From Tubiluchus corallicola (lineage: Eukaryota > Priapulida > Priapulimorpha > Priapulimorphida > Tubiluchidae), in the NCBI GenBank assembly GCA_030141605.1, contig JAQGDQ010000013.1, positions 758,447 to 822,446 on the forward strand: 64,000 nucleotides of DNA, written 5' to 3'. The notes under the pieces are model-generated. The model worked only from the letters and a program-made list of their open reading frames with translations, was not told the origin of the DNA and did no database searches. The first letter of the stretch is position 1; the number at the start of each line of letters is the position of its first letter. Position numbers and translations under genes: made by a program. Below, piece after piece: positions 1-11,255 of the stretch.

Positions 1-700
1 GTGTAGCATATTTATGATCTGCTCGAACAACACCTGAAATATAAAATAAAACTTTTCAGAACTTCACTGTTTTATAATTCTTCGCTGTTATTCTTGTTCG
101 ACATTCCGCTTTAAAGATGTACTAATTAAACAATGTGATAAACAATAATAATTAAACAATAATAATAATAATAATCTATCTACCGGCTACAGTTGATAAA
201 TCACAGGAAGCAGCCATGCTGTTATTCTTGTTCGACATTCCGCTTTAAAGATGCACTAATTAAAAAATGTGATACGTCCATCGACCTCTACGGAGTGACG
301 TCAAAGCTTCTACAAATGAGTTTCCAGCAACACACAATGTGAAAGAAATGTGTATTTTCATAAACGGTTTCTGTGTATGGTCTCCGAAATGTTTGTATAG
401 GACGTTTTCAAATGTTTTGTGAAAAATGCAAATTTTCTAAGTGAAAATTCGCTAAAATTTAACACGAGACACTCAAATCTAGATTTACTCAAAGGTAAGT
501 TTACTCAAAACAAATCTAAGTTATGACTGCTTGTTTATTTTTATTTTGTGCCAAGTGCAGATGACGTATAAATTTTAGGGTTTCAATACCAATAATAATT
601 ACTGATAGATATAACATGTACATATTGTTGAGGTGTAGCTATGGTTGAGCATCGAATGATCAAGTTTGAGTGTTAAAATTGGTGAATTCGACTGCAAAGA
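1..700. other. Gene-free leading stretch with a 55-bp direct duplication
   Basis: I see no gene here. A segment of about 55 bp beginning GCTGTTATTCTTGTTCGACA occurs at about 84-138 and again at 218-272, differing by only a few bases, with 134 bp between the two starts. A short run of ATA/AAT trinucleotides lies between the copies. The rest is unremarkable AT-rich DNA. Confidence 0.6.
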
Positions 701-970
701 CCAGACGGTTTAGTCTAGTGGCAAGGACGCATTCACTTTCTATCTGTGAGATCGTGAGTTCGATACACAGCGGCCGGGTCATACCAAAGACTTTAAAAAT
801 GCCACCTGCTGTTTTCCTGCCTGGCATGCGGTATTTAAGGTGAAAGTGGGGTAATAATAGATTCTGTTACATCTTGGTAGTTTGTTATTTACAGTCAGCC
901 CAAAAGCTCTATGAGCTTATGTAAATTGTTTATACAAAAAATTGACTTTAAATAAAGATTATTATTATTA
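701..970 (+). mobile_element. tRNA-derived SINE, copy 1
   Basis: The 5' part looks like a tRNA: an A-box-like TTTAGTCTAGTGGCAAGG followed about 45 nt later by a B-box-like GTGAGTTCGATAC. A non-tRNA body follows (GGTATTTAAGGTGAAAGTGG) and the copy ends in TAAATAAAGATTATTATTATT. A second copy of similar length and order lies at 46,341-46,600, which supports a dispersed Pol III retroposon rather than a tRNA gene. The anticodon arm does not look functional. Confidence 0.75.
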
Positions 971-971
971 T

Positions 972-1069
<98 letters not shown>
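961..1069. repeat. (AGT)n trinucleotide microsatellite
   Basis: A short ATT run passes into about 30 uninterrupted AGT units. It grows directly out of the ATT-rich 3' tail of SINE copy 1, so it probably began by slippage in the retroposon tail. Confidence 0.95.
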
Positions 1070-1284
1070 TTCAACTACTGTACATACATTGACTACCTTT
1101 AAAACATTTCAAACTGCCTGCAGTCAGCACAGTTTAGCTGTAATTTCTGTGCACAGTAATTTCTGTAATTTTTAAACAATTAATAGTGTTTTTACTGCAG
1201 AACAAAATATAGCAAAATGCATGATCTTTGCAAAACTGCTTTTTACTAATGATATAAAAATTAACTCACAAATTTTTAAAGAAC

Positions 1285-1960
1285 AAAAAAGGGGTATCTG
1301 AAATAAGTTTCAGAAAAATCACCTCAAAAATTTTATGCGTATCTTACACTTGCATTGAAAGGATTTTGTGTTAGTTTTCATTTTAAATCTCCCGCAATAT
1401 TGTTCCAACTGCGCGATTACATGATGCCATATACGTACAACGTAAATCAAGGGAAGAAAAAGAATTGTTAAACTATGTACCAAAAAACTTTTTAAGCAAA
1501 GTTATATTGCTTAGTATTTCGCTTACCTGCTTGAAAGACTTTATGTAACTAGAAAAAATATTAATTATCTAAAATATTTTCACCAATTGGTAAAAATGTT
1601 GTTGACTCAGCCTCCAGAGTGCACCATTGACTAACTCACCGGCAAAAAAACGAATTTTTAATTTTATTGACAAGATACAGTAATTTACAATTTTACTTAG
1701 TTAGTGCATGTGTGCTACGAATGCTCTGATTAATTTTTCAAACTTTACTCGGAGTTATCTAAACTTGTTTTAAGTGACCTATTGTCAAAATAGTTGCGTC
1801 TAATGGTCATCGCGGGAGTTTAAATTTACATGTCTTGCAGGGCGTTACTGTCGATGCAAGCCCTGTATGCAAAAAGGCAGTATGTAAGTGGCATAAAATT
1901 CCAGGAGGAATTTTCTAAGCTTTATGTATGTGGAGCGCTTATTTGTGCTTTAAAAGTTAA
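1285..1960 (+). repeat. Dispersed repeat family R1, copy A
   Basis: This stretch of about 670 bp, from the motif AAGTTTCAGAAAAATCACC to GCTTTATGTATGTGGA, recurs at about 35,805-36,805 and 48,588-49,255, with a fragment at 39,165-39,310, all on the + strand. No credible coding capacity, poly-A tail or clear terminal inverted repeat is visible, so the class is unknown. The short open frame near 1,830 lies inside this repeat and is not a gene. Confidence 0.7.
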
Positions 1961-2521
1961 TTTGAATTCGAGTCAGATTCGAAATTTTGAAATTCACTTT
2001 GATTCGAATTCAAAATTAAAAATTCGACTTGATTCAAACCCGATATTTTGATAGAAATTGCTCAGTCCTACATATCACTTGCAGCAGCTAGTTTGCAGCT
2101 GTACTTATAGAATAGAACATGCAGTGCACGATGCAGGCCATAATAATGTATCAATTGTCCATGTACCATGTTGTAATTGTGCCAGAGTTTGCTTGGGTTG
2201 TTCGTCCAATGACGTTCCTATCAAGCTGTAAGGGAGTTTGTACCACATGTTAACCTTGTACTGGAAAGAAAATTTTCATTCTTACTGTTCTGCTAGATTT
2301 TGAGATATTTTGAACAACCTGTGAAAACCTATCGTAAATGTGTAGTTTCAGCCTGTGGATGAAGCAAAATAAATTTTAATTAAATAGTACTTTTTCACTT
2401 TGAATTTGAGGTGGAAATTAATGACCCTGCTCTCAGTGCTCTGCCTGTCGGTTTAGAAAATATTACAAAACAAACGCAATTTGAACAGAATTGATGGCCA
2501 CGTACAACATTTCTGCTGTTG

Positions 2522-2558
2522 CTCTTCCTTTTCGGGCGGCCATCGTCTCACGTTGAGA
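2522..2558 (+). promoter_or_regulatory. TOP-like transcription start and 5' UTR of RPS7
   Basis: A pyrimidine run CTCTTCCTTTTC (2522-2533) lies 26-37 nt before the start codon. Ribosomal protein mRNAs typically begin with a C followed by a pyrimidine tract (5' TOP), which makes them targets of mTOR-dependent translational control. The transcription start near 2522-2524 is inferred from this motif. I see no convincing TATA box, which is usual for this gene class. Confidence 0.6.
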
Positions 2559-2721
2559 ATGTATTCGCAGGCAGCCAAAATAAGAAAGCCAGGAGGGGAG
2601 AAACCGGATGAAGTAGAGCAGCAAATCTCACAAGCTATTTTAGAGTTAGAGATCAATAGTGATTTGAAAGCACAACTACGGGAGCTACACATCACTGGAG
2701 CTAAAGAAATCGATTTACCTG
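2559..2721 (+). CDS. RPS7: RPS7 coding exon 1
   Basis: Encodes residues 1-54 plus the first base of codon 55 and ends in phase 1 at CCTG|GTAAGC. In many animals this N-terminal part is split by further introns; here it is continuous. Confidence 0.95.
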
Positions 2722-4924
2722 GTAAGCTCGAAACAATGATAGTTCCCTTGGCTAGTCTATAAATATGGCTGCTTCAGTTAGCATGAGACCTCATATTAGG
2801 TCATCGCCCAGTGACTATGAAAAGAAGTTAGAGGGGAACAGTCACAATTATTTTTGGCTAGTGTTAGGGTTAGGATTATTTTTTATTGTACCTTTTTTAC
2901 ATGAATTCGTTCGATGAAGGCACTTGGTAGTAGTAAACTGCCCAGCTCATTCAGTGGGTTAGATATAATTTTATAATTGCAGATAAGTAGTGTTCTTTTG
3001 CTACTACAGTGACAATATCTAATTAAACAGTTAAGAACCGGTGAAGGTATTTGGTGTGGAAATTGATTATTGTTTAAAAACTAATATTTATGTTTGTTAT
3101 TTTTAAATTTAACTGAAAATAATATTTTTAGTTTATTCAGTGTGCAAATTTAATACTGATCCTCCCAGATATTCCAGTAAATCTGCCCATATATGCTAAA
3201 ACTAAGCTGATATTGTAATGATAAGTAACAAATCATAGTTGAATTGAATTAAAAGTTGATTGTCGTTGGGTGTCTAAAATGATCATGTCGTAACCTCCAT
3301 TTGTTAAACTAAATTTTGGATTAAATAATTACTTTAATCTTACTTAAGTGTTATCTTATATGTATATATGGACCCAAACATTACATGGTGTCAGAAGTGG
3401 GATGTTAGCACCACCAGCAGCATTGAATCTTAGTAGCACAAATGTGGCCGAGCAGTGGAAACTTTTTAAGCAGAAGTTTGCTTTGTATCTGACGACAATC
3501 GAAGCAAATAATAAAGCAGATAGCATCAAGTCATCGTTGCTGCTTCACGTAATAGGGGAAGATGCGGTACAGTTATACAATATGTTCGAGTTTGAAAATA
3601 ATGAGCCCGATGCAGGTCAACCTGCAAACATGAACTTTGATGCTATCATGCGGAAATTCGAACACCACTTCATACCAAAGCAGAACGTTACATATGAGCG
3701 GCATAAGTTCTTTACCTGTAACCAAAAGGCAGGTGAAACCATTGATCAGTATGTGACAGAACTGCGGAAAAGATCCAAAACATGCGAATTTGGTGCTTTA
3801 ACTGAATCACTCATAAAAGACAAAATAGTCTGTGGCATCCAAAATAACAGCTTAGAACAGAAGAGTGCAGTCTACATTACCAATAATGAGCAAGCTTCTA
3901 GAAGTTCCAGGAAATAAGAACATACTTGACTGGAAATGTAGTCAGAAAATCAAGCAGAAAAAGTACTATGATCGCAAAGCTCGTCCACTTGCTGAACTTA
4001 AACCAGATGAGAGAGTCTTGATCAGAAATCCTGTTAGTAAGATGTGGGACAGGAAAGGTTCTGTGATTAGGAAAGTGCAGAAACATTCATATCTTCTCAG
4101 ATTGGATAATGGAGCTGTTTTGAAAAGGAATAGATCTGCTATCAGACGGTGTATTACTGAAACCTGTGACCGTAATTCTGATTGATTGATTTGGAACCAC
4201 AGGGAAATGAACACTTTCAGCTACAGCAAGTGAGACCAGAAGTTGAACAACACAAGATGACTAGATTTGGAAGAGTAGTGAGGTGTCCAAAAAGATTGAA
4301 ACGATTTTTTTTTTAAATTTCCATGCCACTTCTAGTTTCAATGTTCAAGTTTCATTTAAGTTCTTAATGTTTCAAGAATTTGTGCACAAAATAGTTAAGT
4401 GCATTTTTATAATTTTTATAGAGCAATGTTACTGACTTGTGGATTAGAAAAGTACTAATTCTTAAATCATACTGTTAAATACATTAGTGATACAGTTATA
4501 ATGTTAGAGTTAGTTAAATAGATCTTTCACTGCAATTTAGTTTTAAATGAAACTATAATACTTCTGTGATTGAAATTTATAAGAAACCAGTTTATTGCAT
4601 ATATAACTAAAAATTCCATATACTGTGGATGGAGCTTTACTGAAGGCTGTCCAAAAGTTGCAAATTCTCTGTAGTGTAAAAGTTAGCATGTTCAACTTTA
4701 AAGTTCTAGTTTAAAGCCTATGTAATCGAGGTTTGAAATCTAAATTTGGGTTTGATAAAGTGCTTCTTTTAGAAAAAGGGAGTTGTAATGATAAGTAACA
4801 AATCATAGTTGAATTGAATTAAAAGTTGATCGTCATTGCGTGTCTAAAATGATCATGTCGTAACCTCCATTTGTTAAACTAAATTTTAGATTAAATAAAT
4901 ACTTTAATCTTACTTAAGTGTTAT

Positions 4925-4962
<38 letters not shown>

Positions 4963-7502
4963 CCCAGACATTACAGATATGTTTACTACATCTCCATAGT
5001 AATCAAATCTTGTATCTTTACCCATATGCAGTTAGTGATGCCCCCGTTTACACATAGTATAGCTTTAATTAATCTAGTTGTCACAGAAGCATCTAAACAC
5101 CAAATCAGGCCGACACTAACAATACATCTGCTTCCTTCTAATCGCCTGGGTAATATTTTTTTGTCACGCACCCGGACAGGAATTTTTTTTGTACGCTCAT
5201 ATACTTACTTAACGCAGTCATATAAAAGTGTTTTTTATTTAAAATGTAAAACACAATAATTATTATAACATTGTTCTTTTGGGGAATGCGGGACGTGGTT
5301 GTAATTTTCCACGGCTAACTCTCGGCCAGGGTTGCCGTTTTGTGTGATGCTCATTGTATTGGTGGCTAAAAAGTATTGAATTTTCTGCCAAATCAGTGTA
5401 CTAACAGATGATTAGTGTTGCACAAACCTTTAAAAAGAAGTTTATTTTGAAAAAGTTCTTCCTCCCTCCAACTGACATCTTTTGAGCTCATGAGGTAAGA
5501 CAGAAACAAATTTTTTTTGACTGTTTCCTTGTGAGGAAATACAGATATTATTTAGCTGCCTGTCCCCATTTCTAACAGAAAAAACTTTTGCACTCTATTA
5601 TTAAAGGAAAATTTAAGTTAAAATGCAACGGATATTGAGTTTGTTCAGTGGTTTGAAGTTTCAATTTTTACAATGTTATACCGATAACACAGATTTTAAG
5701 TATTATTAGTGTTATTAATGAGGTAAAACTGTTACTATGGTAACACATTTGAACTCAGTCAGAGAAGCCATCACTACAGCATGTTCTTAAGCCTCGTTTT
5801 GCTACATATGGTTGTACTTATTCACTTATCTAACTTAAGCGATATGCAAGTATTTCATTCAACTATATGTGGCATCATACTACACACCATTAGTGTCATA
5901 TAATTAGTATGCAACCTTAAATATTTCAATTTTAATAATGGCCACTAGGAGCTGATTTCTTACAATGTAAATTTTACATTGAGTAATGTGATCTTTATCA
6001 ATTTTTAATTATCGGCTGTTGCGTCTATAACTTGCACTAACTACAAATATTATAAAATTGCAGCCATTTTCCTTGAAACTTTAATATTGAAGATCACAGT
6101 TGTGCAAAATGTGCAGGTTAGAAAATGAACCCTGTCCAAACGATTTCTCCACATTTGTGTGCATCTTGCTGTCATGATAACAAAAGCAAATTATTTTTGT
6201 TATAGCAGAGTAACTTAGTTTCAAAAAGAAAGTTTCGTTTAATTAATTTACTTATCGTTGAATGATATAACATGTTTTGCAACAACACCAGGTATGTATT
6301 CTGGTGTACTTGAACTGTCCTCGAGGTCCTTGAGGACCTCGTATATTGCTCGATTTCTACTTAATCATAGTGCTATTCGCTCTAACTTAAAATGCTACTA
6401 GTGACAGACGATTTTGAAATTTTGAAATTTTATTATGACCTTGTTTTTGTAACTGTATATCACTATTGATCTTTTGCGACAATTTTTTAGTGGTTTAGCC
6501 TAGTTTTTTTCAAACATTGCAGTACTGAAATAGCCTATAAACTTCTTCATACCTTGTGTTGCTGTCTGCCATTTTTTCTCGCAAACTATTTTTATAGACG
6601 CGCACATTCATTAGCTATTCTACAGTCTTACACACGTCACACGAAAATGAATTTGACATCTCCAGTTTACAATGTAGCAGTTTGCAATTGTCTGCATGTG
6701 TAAGGTGAAAAAAATAAAGAAAAAATGCAAGAATTCCGTTTATTTATGTCAAAACACTGCCATTTAGTTCGTGTGTAACACATATTTTGTTCCCGATTTA
6801 TTATTATGCTGTTCAATCGTCCGATTATATTGATTTATACGTGGTTCTAATCCCGATTCTAATTCAATTAATCTATTAATTGCCCATCACTAACTGCTAC
6901 TACTGTGCTATCATCAATAATAACTACAGCTATAGTGCCGTAAGTAGCGCTTTGAATAGATTATTTGTTGCATGTAAAGGATATTAAATTTCAAGACTAG
7001 TTTTTTAGTGTCTGAATTACGTGATGCTTGCAAATTAATCTCTTTATTGAATATCTTACTCATATTTTTTTCATTAATTGTAGGTAAAAAAGCTGTAATC
7101 ATCTTTGTGCCTGTGCCTCAGCTTAAAGCTTACCAGAAAGTTCAAACGAGGTTAGTGCGTGAGCTGGAGAAGAAATTCAGTGGTAAGCATGTTGTATTCA
7201 TAGCTCAGCGGCGAATCCTCGCCAAGCCAACGAGGAAAACAAGAGTGAAAAACAAGCAAAAGAGGCCCAGAAGTCGTACCCTGACATCCGTACACGACGC
7301 CATCTTAGACGATCTAGTGTATCCTGCTGAAATCGTTGGAAAGCGCATTCGGGTTAGACTGGATGGATCAAGATTGATAAAGATTCATTTGGACAAGGCC
7401 CAACAGACGAACATCGAGCATAAAACTGATACATTTAGTGCCGTGTATAAGAAATTGACTGGCAAGGAAGTTACATTTGAGTTTCCAGAACACTATCTCT
7501 GA
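2559..7502 (+). CDS. RPS7: 40S ribosomal protein S7 (eS7), two coding exons: 2559-2721 and 7084-7502
   Basis: This is a structural protein of the small cytosolic ribosomal subunit. Exon 1 (163 nt) starts MYSQAAKI and carries the conserved block GEKPDE...[18 protein letters not shown]. Exon 2 (419 nt) carries [38 protein letters not shown], the basic [13 protein letters not shown] segment and [14 protein letters not shown]. The junction CCT-G / GT-AAA-AAA-GCT uses a GTAAGC donor at 2722 and a TTGTAG acceptor ending at 7083, and restores the family sequence without a gap. The product is 193 residues (human about 194). The start was chosen because MYSQAAKI aligns with the family N-terminus; the open frame continues upstream without similarity. 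A poly-A signal AATAAA follows at 7538. The 4.36 kb intron is large for a ribosomal protein gene and contains an LTR element. Confidence 0.97.
3214..3385 (+). repeat. 5' LTR
   Basis: 172 bp, TG...CA termini with a short terminal inverted repeat TGTAATG/CATTACA. It is nearly identical to 4784-4975. Confidence 0.93.
3386..3402 (+). other. Primer-binding site, tRNA-Leu type
   Basis: TGGTGTCAGAAGTGGGA begins at the base after the 5' LTR. Read in reverse complement it gives TCCCACTTCTGACACCA, which from memory matches the 3' end of an animal tRNA-Leu including CCA. Priming of minus-strand DNA synthesis by tRNA-Leu is the inference. Confidence 0.75.
3402..3917 (+). pseudogene. gag-like capsid remnant of the LTR element
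   Basis: The frame opens with an ATG overlapping the end of the primer site ([12 protein letters not shown]) and runs about 170 residues. It has the usual retrotransposon gag look: [15 protein letters not shown], a hydrophobic [15 protein letters not shown] segment, [17 protein letters not shown] and [20 protein letters not shown]. From about 3,860 the protein no longer reads like gag, where the deletion joins it to integrase-derived DNA. No zinc knuckle remains. Confidence 0.8.
3925..4185 (+). pseudogene. Integrase C-terminal remnant of the LTR element
   Basis: The frame contains [20 protein letters not shown], then [14 protein letters not shown] and [20 protein letters not shown], the usual end of Ty3/gypsy integrases (the basic KYYDRKA stretch followed by a small beta-barrel). 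The catalytic core is missing. It overlaps the end of the gag frame in another phase, as expected for an internal deletion that was not in frame. Confidence 0.8.
4784..4975 (+). repeat. 3' LTR
   Basis: 192 bp, the same TG...CA termini as the 5' LTR, but with the short TATGTATATATG segment expanded to a run of about 17 TA units. It is preceded by the polypurine tract at 4771-4782. Confidence 0.93.
5100..5560 (+). repeat. Dispersed repeat family R2, copy A
   Basis: Segments such as GTTGCCGTTTTGTGTGATGC and CTCATGAGGTAAGACAGAAA reappear, inverted, at about 20,630-21,215. No coding potential is visible. The rest of the RPS7 intron (5,560-7,083) shows no recognisable element and no snoRNA boxes that I could identify. 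Confidence 0.6.
7084..7502 (+). CDS. RPS7: RPS7 coding exon 2
   Basis: Encodes residues 55-193 and the TGA stop at 7500-7502. The acceptor is TTGTAG|GT. The open frame extends about 75 nt upstream of the acceptor, but that part is intron. Confidence 0.96.
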
Positions 7503-7537
7503 GATGGCCTTTATGGCTATTACTTGTAATATGGCGT

Positions 7538-7543
7538 AATAAA
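7538..7543 (+). terminator. RPS7 poly-A signal
   Basis: AATAAA lies 36 nt after the stop codon, followed by a GT-rich stretch (GTGGAGTCTCTCTCTGTTGT) suited to cleavage. The resulting 3' UTR is very short, as usual for ribosomal protein mRNAs. Confidence 0.85.
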
Positions 7544-9978
7544 GGACTACCTTTACAGTGGAGTCTCTCTCTGTTGTTTCGTTTTATTTTTGAGCTTCCG
7601 TGTTTTGGCTTCATTCCTCTTCAACCAGTAGCAAATACTTTATAATTAAGCCAGTCAATTCCAATGTGTCAAAAACCATTCATGGTAAAGATAGGCAGTC
7701 GAATCGATAATTCAATTCAGAAATTTATTCCCTATTCATTTGCTAATGCCGCACTTTGTTTTGCACAAGAATACGAGATTAAAATTCTTTCCTTAGTTGG
7801 TTAGTTTAATGCTTATAGACAATGTTGCTGTTTATGCGGTAATGATCAGAACATAAATAATTTGAGGCATCATACTGTACAAAAAAGACTACACAATAAT
7901 AGATAATTATATGACAATTTAGTAATACAAAAAAGTGTGAAAAAATGTACTCTGAAAACATTGGTTATTGCTAACCAGTGGGAACTAAACACTAATTTCG
8001 CTGTAATTCGAAGGATGCTGGTTGCTGTTCCCTGAAAAAAAGCAGCAATTTCGAAAAAGAACGCTCATTACGATGACAACAAGGTTTGATTTCGGCACAT
8101 GTAGAAGTTAGCGACATTTTACTGTTACAACAAACTTAATTTCACTTGTTAATGCCACTTTTTGAAATTGTTATTTATTAAATACATGATTATACAAATC
8201 GCTGCTGTGTACAATAATATTGAGTTTTGGGCAATTTGACTAGACGTACAATAATATTTAGAAAACTACAACCCTGCTCATAGATCAACTTAAAGATTAG
8301 TTCATCTGCAAGGCTGACTGGTGCTTTTGAAGTGTAACTGATTTGGATTGAACTATAATGGAAACTTTGGTAGCCTAGGCAACAGCTCGATGGTCTGTGC
8401 TGTACCTGTTGCCTTGAGTGACCAATAACTTGTTTGGGTCATTTGCACGTGTCCAACGTACTACCTAGGATATCAAAGTCACCCAGACATTTTGCTGTTT
8501 TTTTTGTGAAGAAAGTTTTTTTAGCCAGTGCCGCAAGCTTGGTAAAACCGTTTACGAATTGCCGTATTCTCAAAATTAGACAAAGAAATTAGATGTGTTG
8601 TATAAATGGGTAGGCTATTCAGTTTTAACTGTTTCGTTATGTGATTCAAAAGCAAAACACTAAAATTTTGTTTGTGCGCAACAACTTAGTGTCTTTGTAC
8701 AATTTAATCCACATTATTTACATCAATTCAACAGACACTTGTATATAAGAAACTACAATATTTTTTGAGTATTAACTACAATGTCAGTAAAATGGTCGTC
8801 AAAAGATGGCGTTGAAATATGACGTCTCCCGGGTAATGGGAAACATTTTCGCAAATTTTTGGTACTCAAGAATTATTTTTATATACTGCACAACTACATA
8901 GTACAAAACATAAGGTACATAACAGAGAAACAGTTAATTGTGGAGAACAAAAAATTATGCACCAAATGTGAACGTGCCATGATTATACAAGTCAAAAAAT
9001 ATCTGACATAGAAAACCTGTCAAAACAATAGACTACCTAAATCCAAAGTAGATTAAAACAGAATTTTTAACAAATTAAAACAAGATCCATTAGCAACTTA
9101 AAAAATAAATATTATTAGGTAAAATTTACTCAGACTGAGCGTATTTTTCCACACATTCTCGTCTGACTCTCTTATCTCAACTACATGCATGTAATCTCAA
9201 CTAATTTTCTTAAATGTCGTTTGTTTTATTTCAATATTCTGCAAAGCATATCCCTAAAACTAAACAACTATATTAACATATATACATAACATTACTAGGT
9301 ATGCAGTGAAAAACAAAGTGGGTCACTGTCAAAATTCGCGTATCACAATATACAAAACAAGTGAATTTGCACACCTACGTAGTACGTATTGAGCGTGAAG
9401 TACAGTGTGAATTAACATTAATAGATAGTAATGCATTAATCTGGACACAGTTGTTTCAAGCAATATCTATTCATAATATCCAGGCTTAATGCTGTTATGT
9501 ATTGTCCGGACTATAATAATTATTTCGTGAATTCACAGAATAGCTCCACACAGCAGAAAATCAAAGTCCCTTGCCAAAGTAGTTACAGTCAGACATTGTC
9601 TACTATGCTGTGTATGTGTTTGAATAAACTTATAATGCATAGAACTTTGGAGTGTAATAAAGAACCAATTTAGTAAAGTATCTCAGGTGTTTGTATGTTT
9701 ATTTCTTGTTGAAAGAAATTATTTGTATGATTTACATTTGTAACCCTATGTAAGAATTTTCTCAACTGTAAAGAAAGTGTCGGTGAGAAAATTTCTTTAG
9801 CCCGTTACAAAATTCATTACATTTACAGTACAGAGATGTCAACAACTTAGACAAACTTGTGTTTATGTTGCATATACAAAAACTGAACGACTGCTAGCAT
9901 AAGAATACATGGCTGAAGGCAAGTTGTACGTCAAGAATTGATTCAATGATGGAAGCAGATATAATATAGCTTTGTAGC

Positions 9979-10110
9979 AGCCAATAGGAAGATAGAGCAC
10001 AGTTTTGTATTAGCCAATAGGAAGATAACATACAGCTTTGTATTAGCCAATAGGAAGATAGCATATAGCTTTGTATTAGCCAATGGAAACAAAGGGTGTG
10101 GAGGAGTGCT
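9979..10110. repeat. 33-bp tandem repeat with CCAAT boxes
   Basis: Four units starting at 9979, 10012, 10045 and 10078, each AGCCAATAGGAAGATA followed by a variable part ending GCTTTGTATT. Every unit contains CCAAT. The array lies about 1.2 kb past the MEGF8 stop. Confidence 0.85.
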
Positions 10111-10193
10111 CCAAACCACCTGTTTGCAATACAGCTGTAGCCAATATTGCTTTCAATGCAGTTTAGACCATTTTTGAGACACCTTTAGAAACC

Positions 10194-10831
10194 ATTTGTC
10201 TGCTTGCATACCAAAACCGTTCAAAAGTCGGCGTAGTTAAAACTGCGTTATGATGCTTCAAAGTAGAATAACCCAAAAATTTGATGAAATGTTAATTTTT
10301 CGTATTTTATAAAAACCAACGCAAACTATATTGGACTTTTATGTTATAGCATCAAATTATCAAGAAAATGTTCAACAAACACTAAAAATTTACCCAATTT
10401 CTGTCTAGAAACTAGTACTGCATTTGTAAAAAATTCCTAATTTTAAACTCCAATAGTAGCTGTGATTTTGCTTCGGGTTTTTCTGTTGCCAAGCCCAGAT
10501 CTTCTTCAGGAAGAGCCATCTACTGGATTTAAATATAACTTCAATGCGCTCTTGTAAAGTCCATAGCAACAAACATTTATGCAGTTGCTAAGAGTTTTAT
10601 TGAAACGCGACAAAAAACAATGGCTAAGTTTAACAGCAATTTTCTCGAGGTTAAGTTTTTCAGTGCGTAGCTGAACCTCAACTTCAATGCAGATTATCTC
10701 AGCCTAGAAATAACATAGAGCAATGAACTTGGTATCAAAATGATCCTCATGAAATAGAGATTCAGTATATGTGAACAACTAGAAAACCTTAGTTGCCAAC
10801 TTGTGGACTATTTTGCTTTGCAAGCACAAAT
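10194..10831. mobile_element. Non-autonomous TIR element R5, copy A
   Basis: Starts TTTGTCTGCTTGCATACC and ends TTTGCAAGCACAAAT, an imperfect terminal inverted repeat. Most of the interior (AACCGTTCAAAAGT..., CTTGGTATCAAAATGATCCT) matches 28,577-29,028. The copies have diverged, and there is no coding sequence, so it is a MITE-like element. Confidence 0.65.
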
Positions 10832-11255
10832 TTTAGAAATAACTTTTCATTAGCTAAAACATATTTAACCCTTTCCAAAAATTATGGGAATGAAATGGTC
10901 CGCTATTTGCCTGAGAAAAGCACAAGTTTGTCGAATGATTTTTTTGCAATTTAAATAAAAGAGATACTCAATTGCTATTTGTTTTCAACAAGGCAAAAAT
11001 TTTACGATCTGTAGTACTAATCCACTCCTCGCAAAAATGTGGAAAGTATTGGTAATCTTCGACTTCTTTTGTGCTACCTGTCACTGAGCTGCAAGCAACA
11101 CCAGCAGTATAATCTCACCTTTATACTAATTAACTCTAGCATCTCTAAATAAAGATCCAGCATGTTCTCAAATCTCCAGCTGGCATAAAAATCTGACATT
11201 TAAATTCAACTATATTTATACTTTCATTTTAGTAACACAACTAAAGGCATTGTCA

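Larger units (their letters stand above)
3209..4980 (+). mobile_element. Deleted Ty3/gypsy-type LTR retrotransposon in the RPS7 intron
   Basis: Two direct LTRs (3214-3385 and 4784-4975) begin TGTAATG and end CATTACA. Both ends are flanked by the 5-bp duplication GATAT (3209-3213 and 4976-4980), which marks a genuine integrase-mediated insertion. A primer-binding site follows the 5' LTR directly, and a polypurine tract AGAAAAAGGGAG precedes the 3' LTR. Inside are a gag-like frame and an integrase C-terminal frame; protease, reverse transcriptase, RNase H and most of integrase are absent. The LTRs differ by roughly seven or eight substitutions plus a TA-repeat expansion, so the insertion is not very recent. 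It lies in the same orientation as RPS7 and must depend on a partner for mobility. Confidence 0.93.
7560..11255. other. Intergenic region between the two convergent genes
   Basis: I see no coding region here. It holds a CCAAT-containing tandem repeat (9,979-10,110) and one TIR element (10,194-10,831). The 3' UTR of MEGF8 must lie in its upper part, but I found no AATAAA on the - strand close to the stop. A TTTATT at about 10,595 (AATAAA on the - strand) is about 660 nt downstream and lies inside the TIR element. Confidence 0.5.

Noticed and set aside
701-780. A functional tRNA gene
   Set aside because: A and B boxes are present but no clean cloverleaf or anticodon; repeated as part of a longer SINE.
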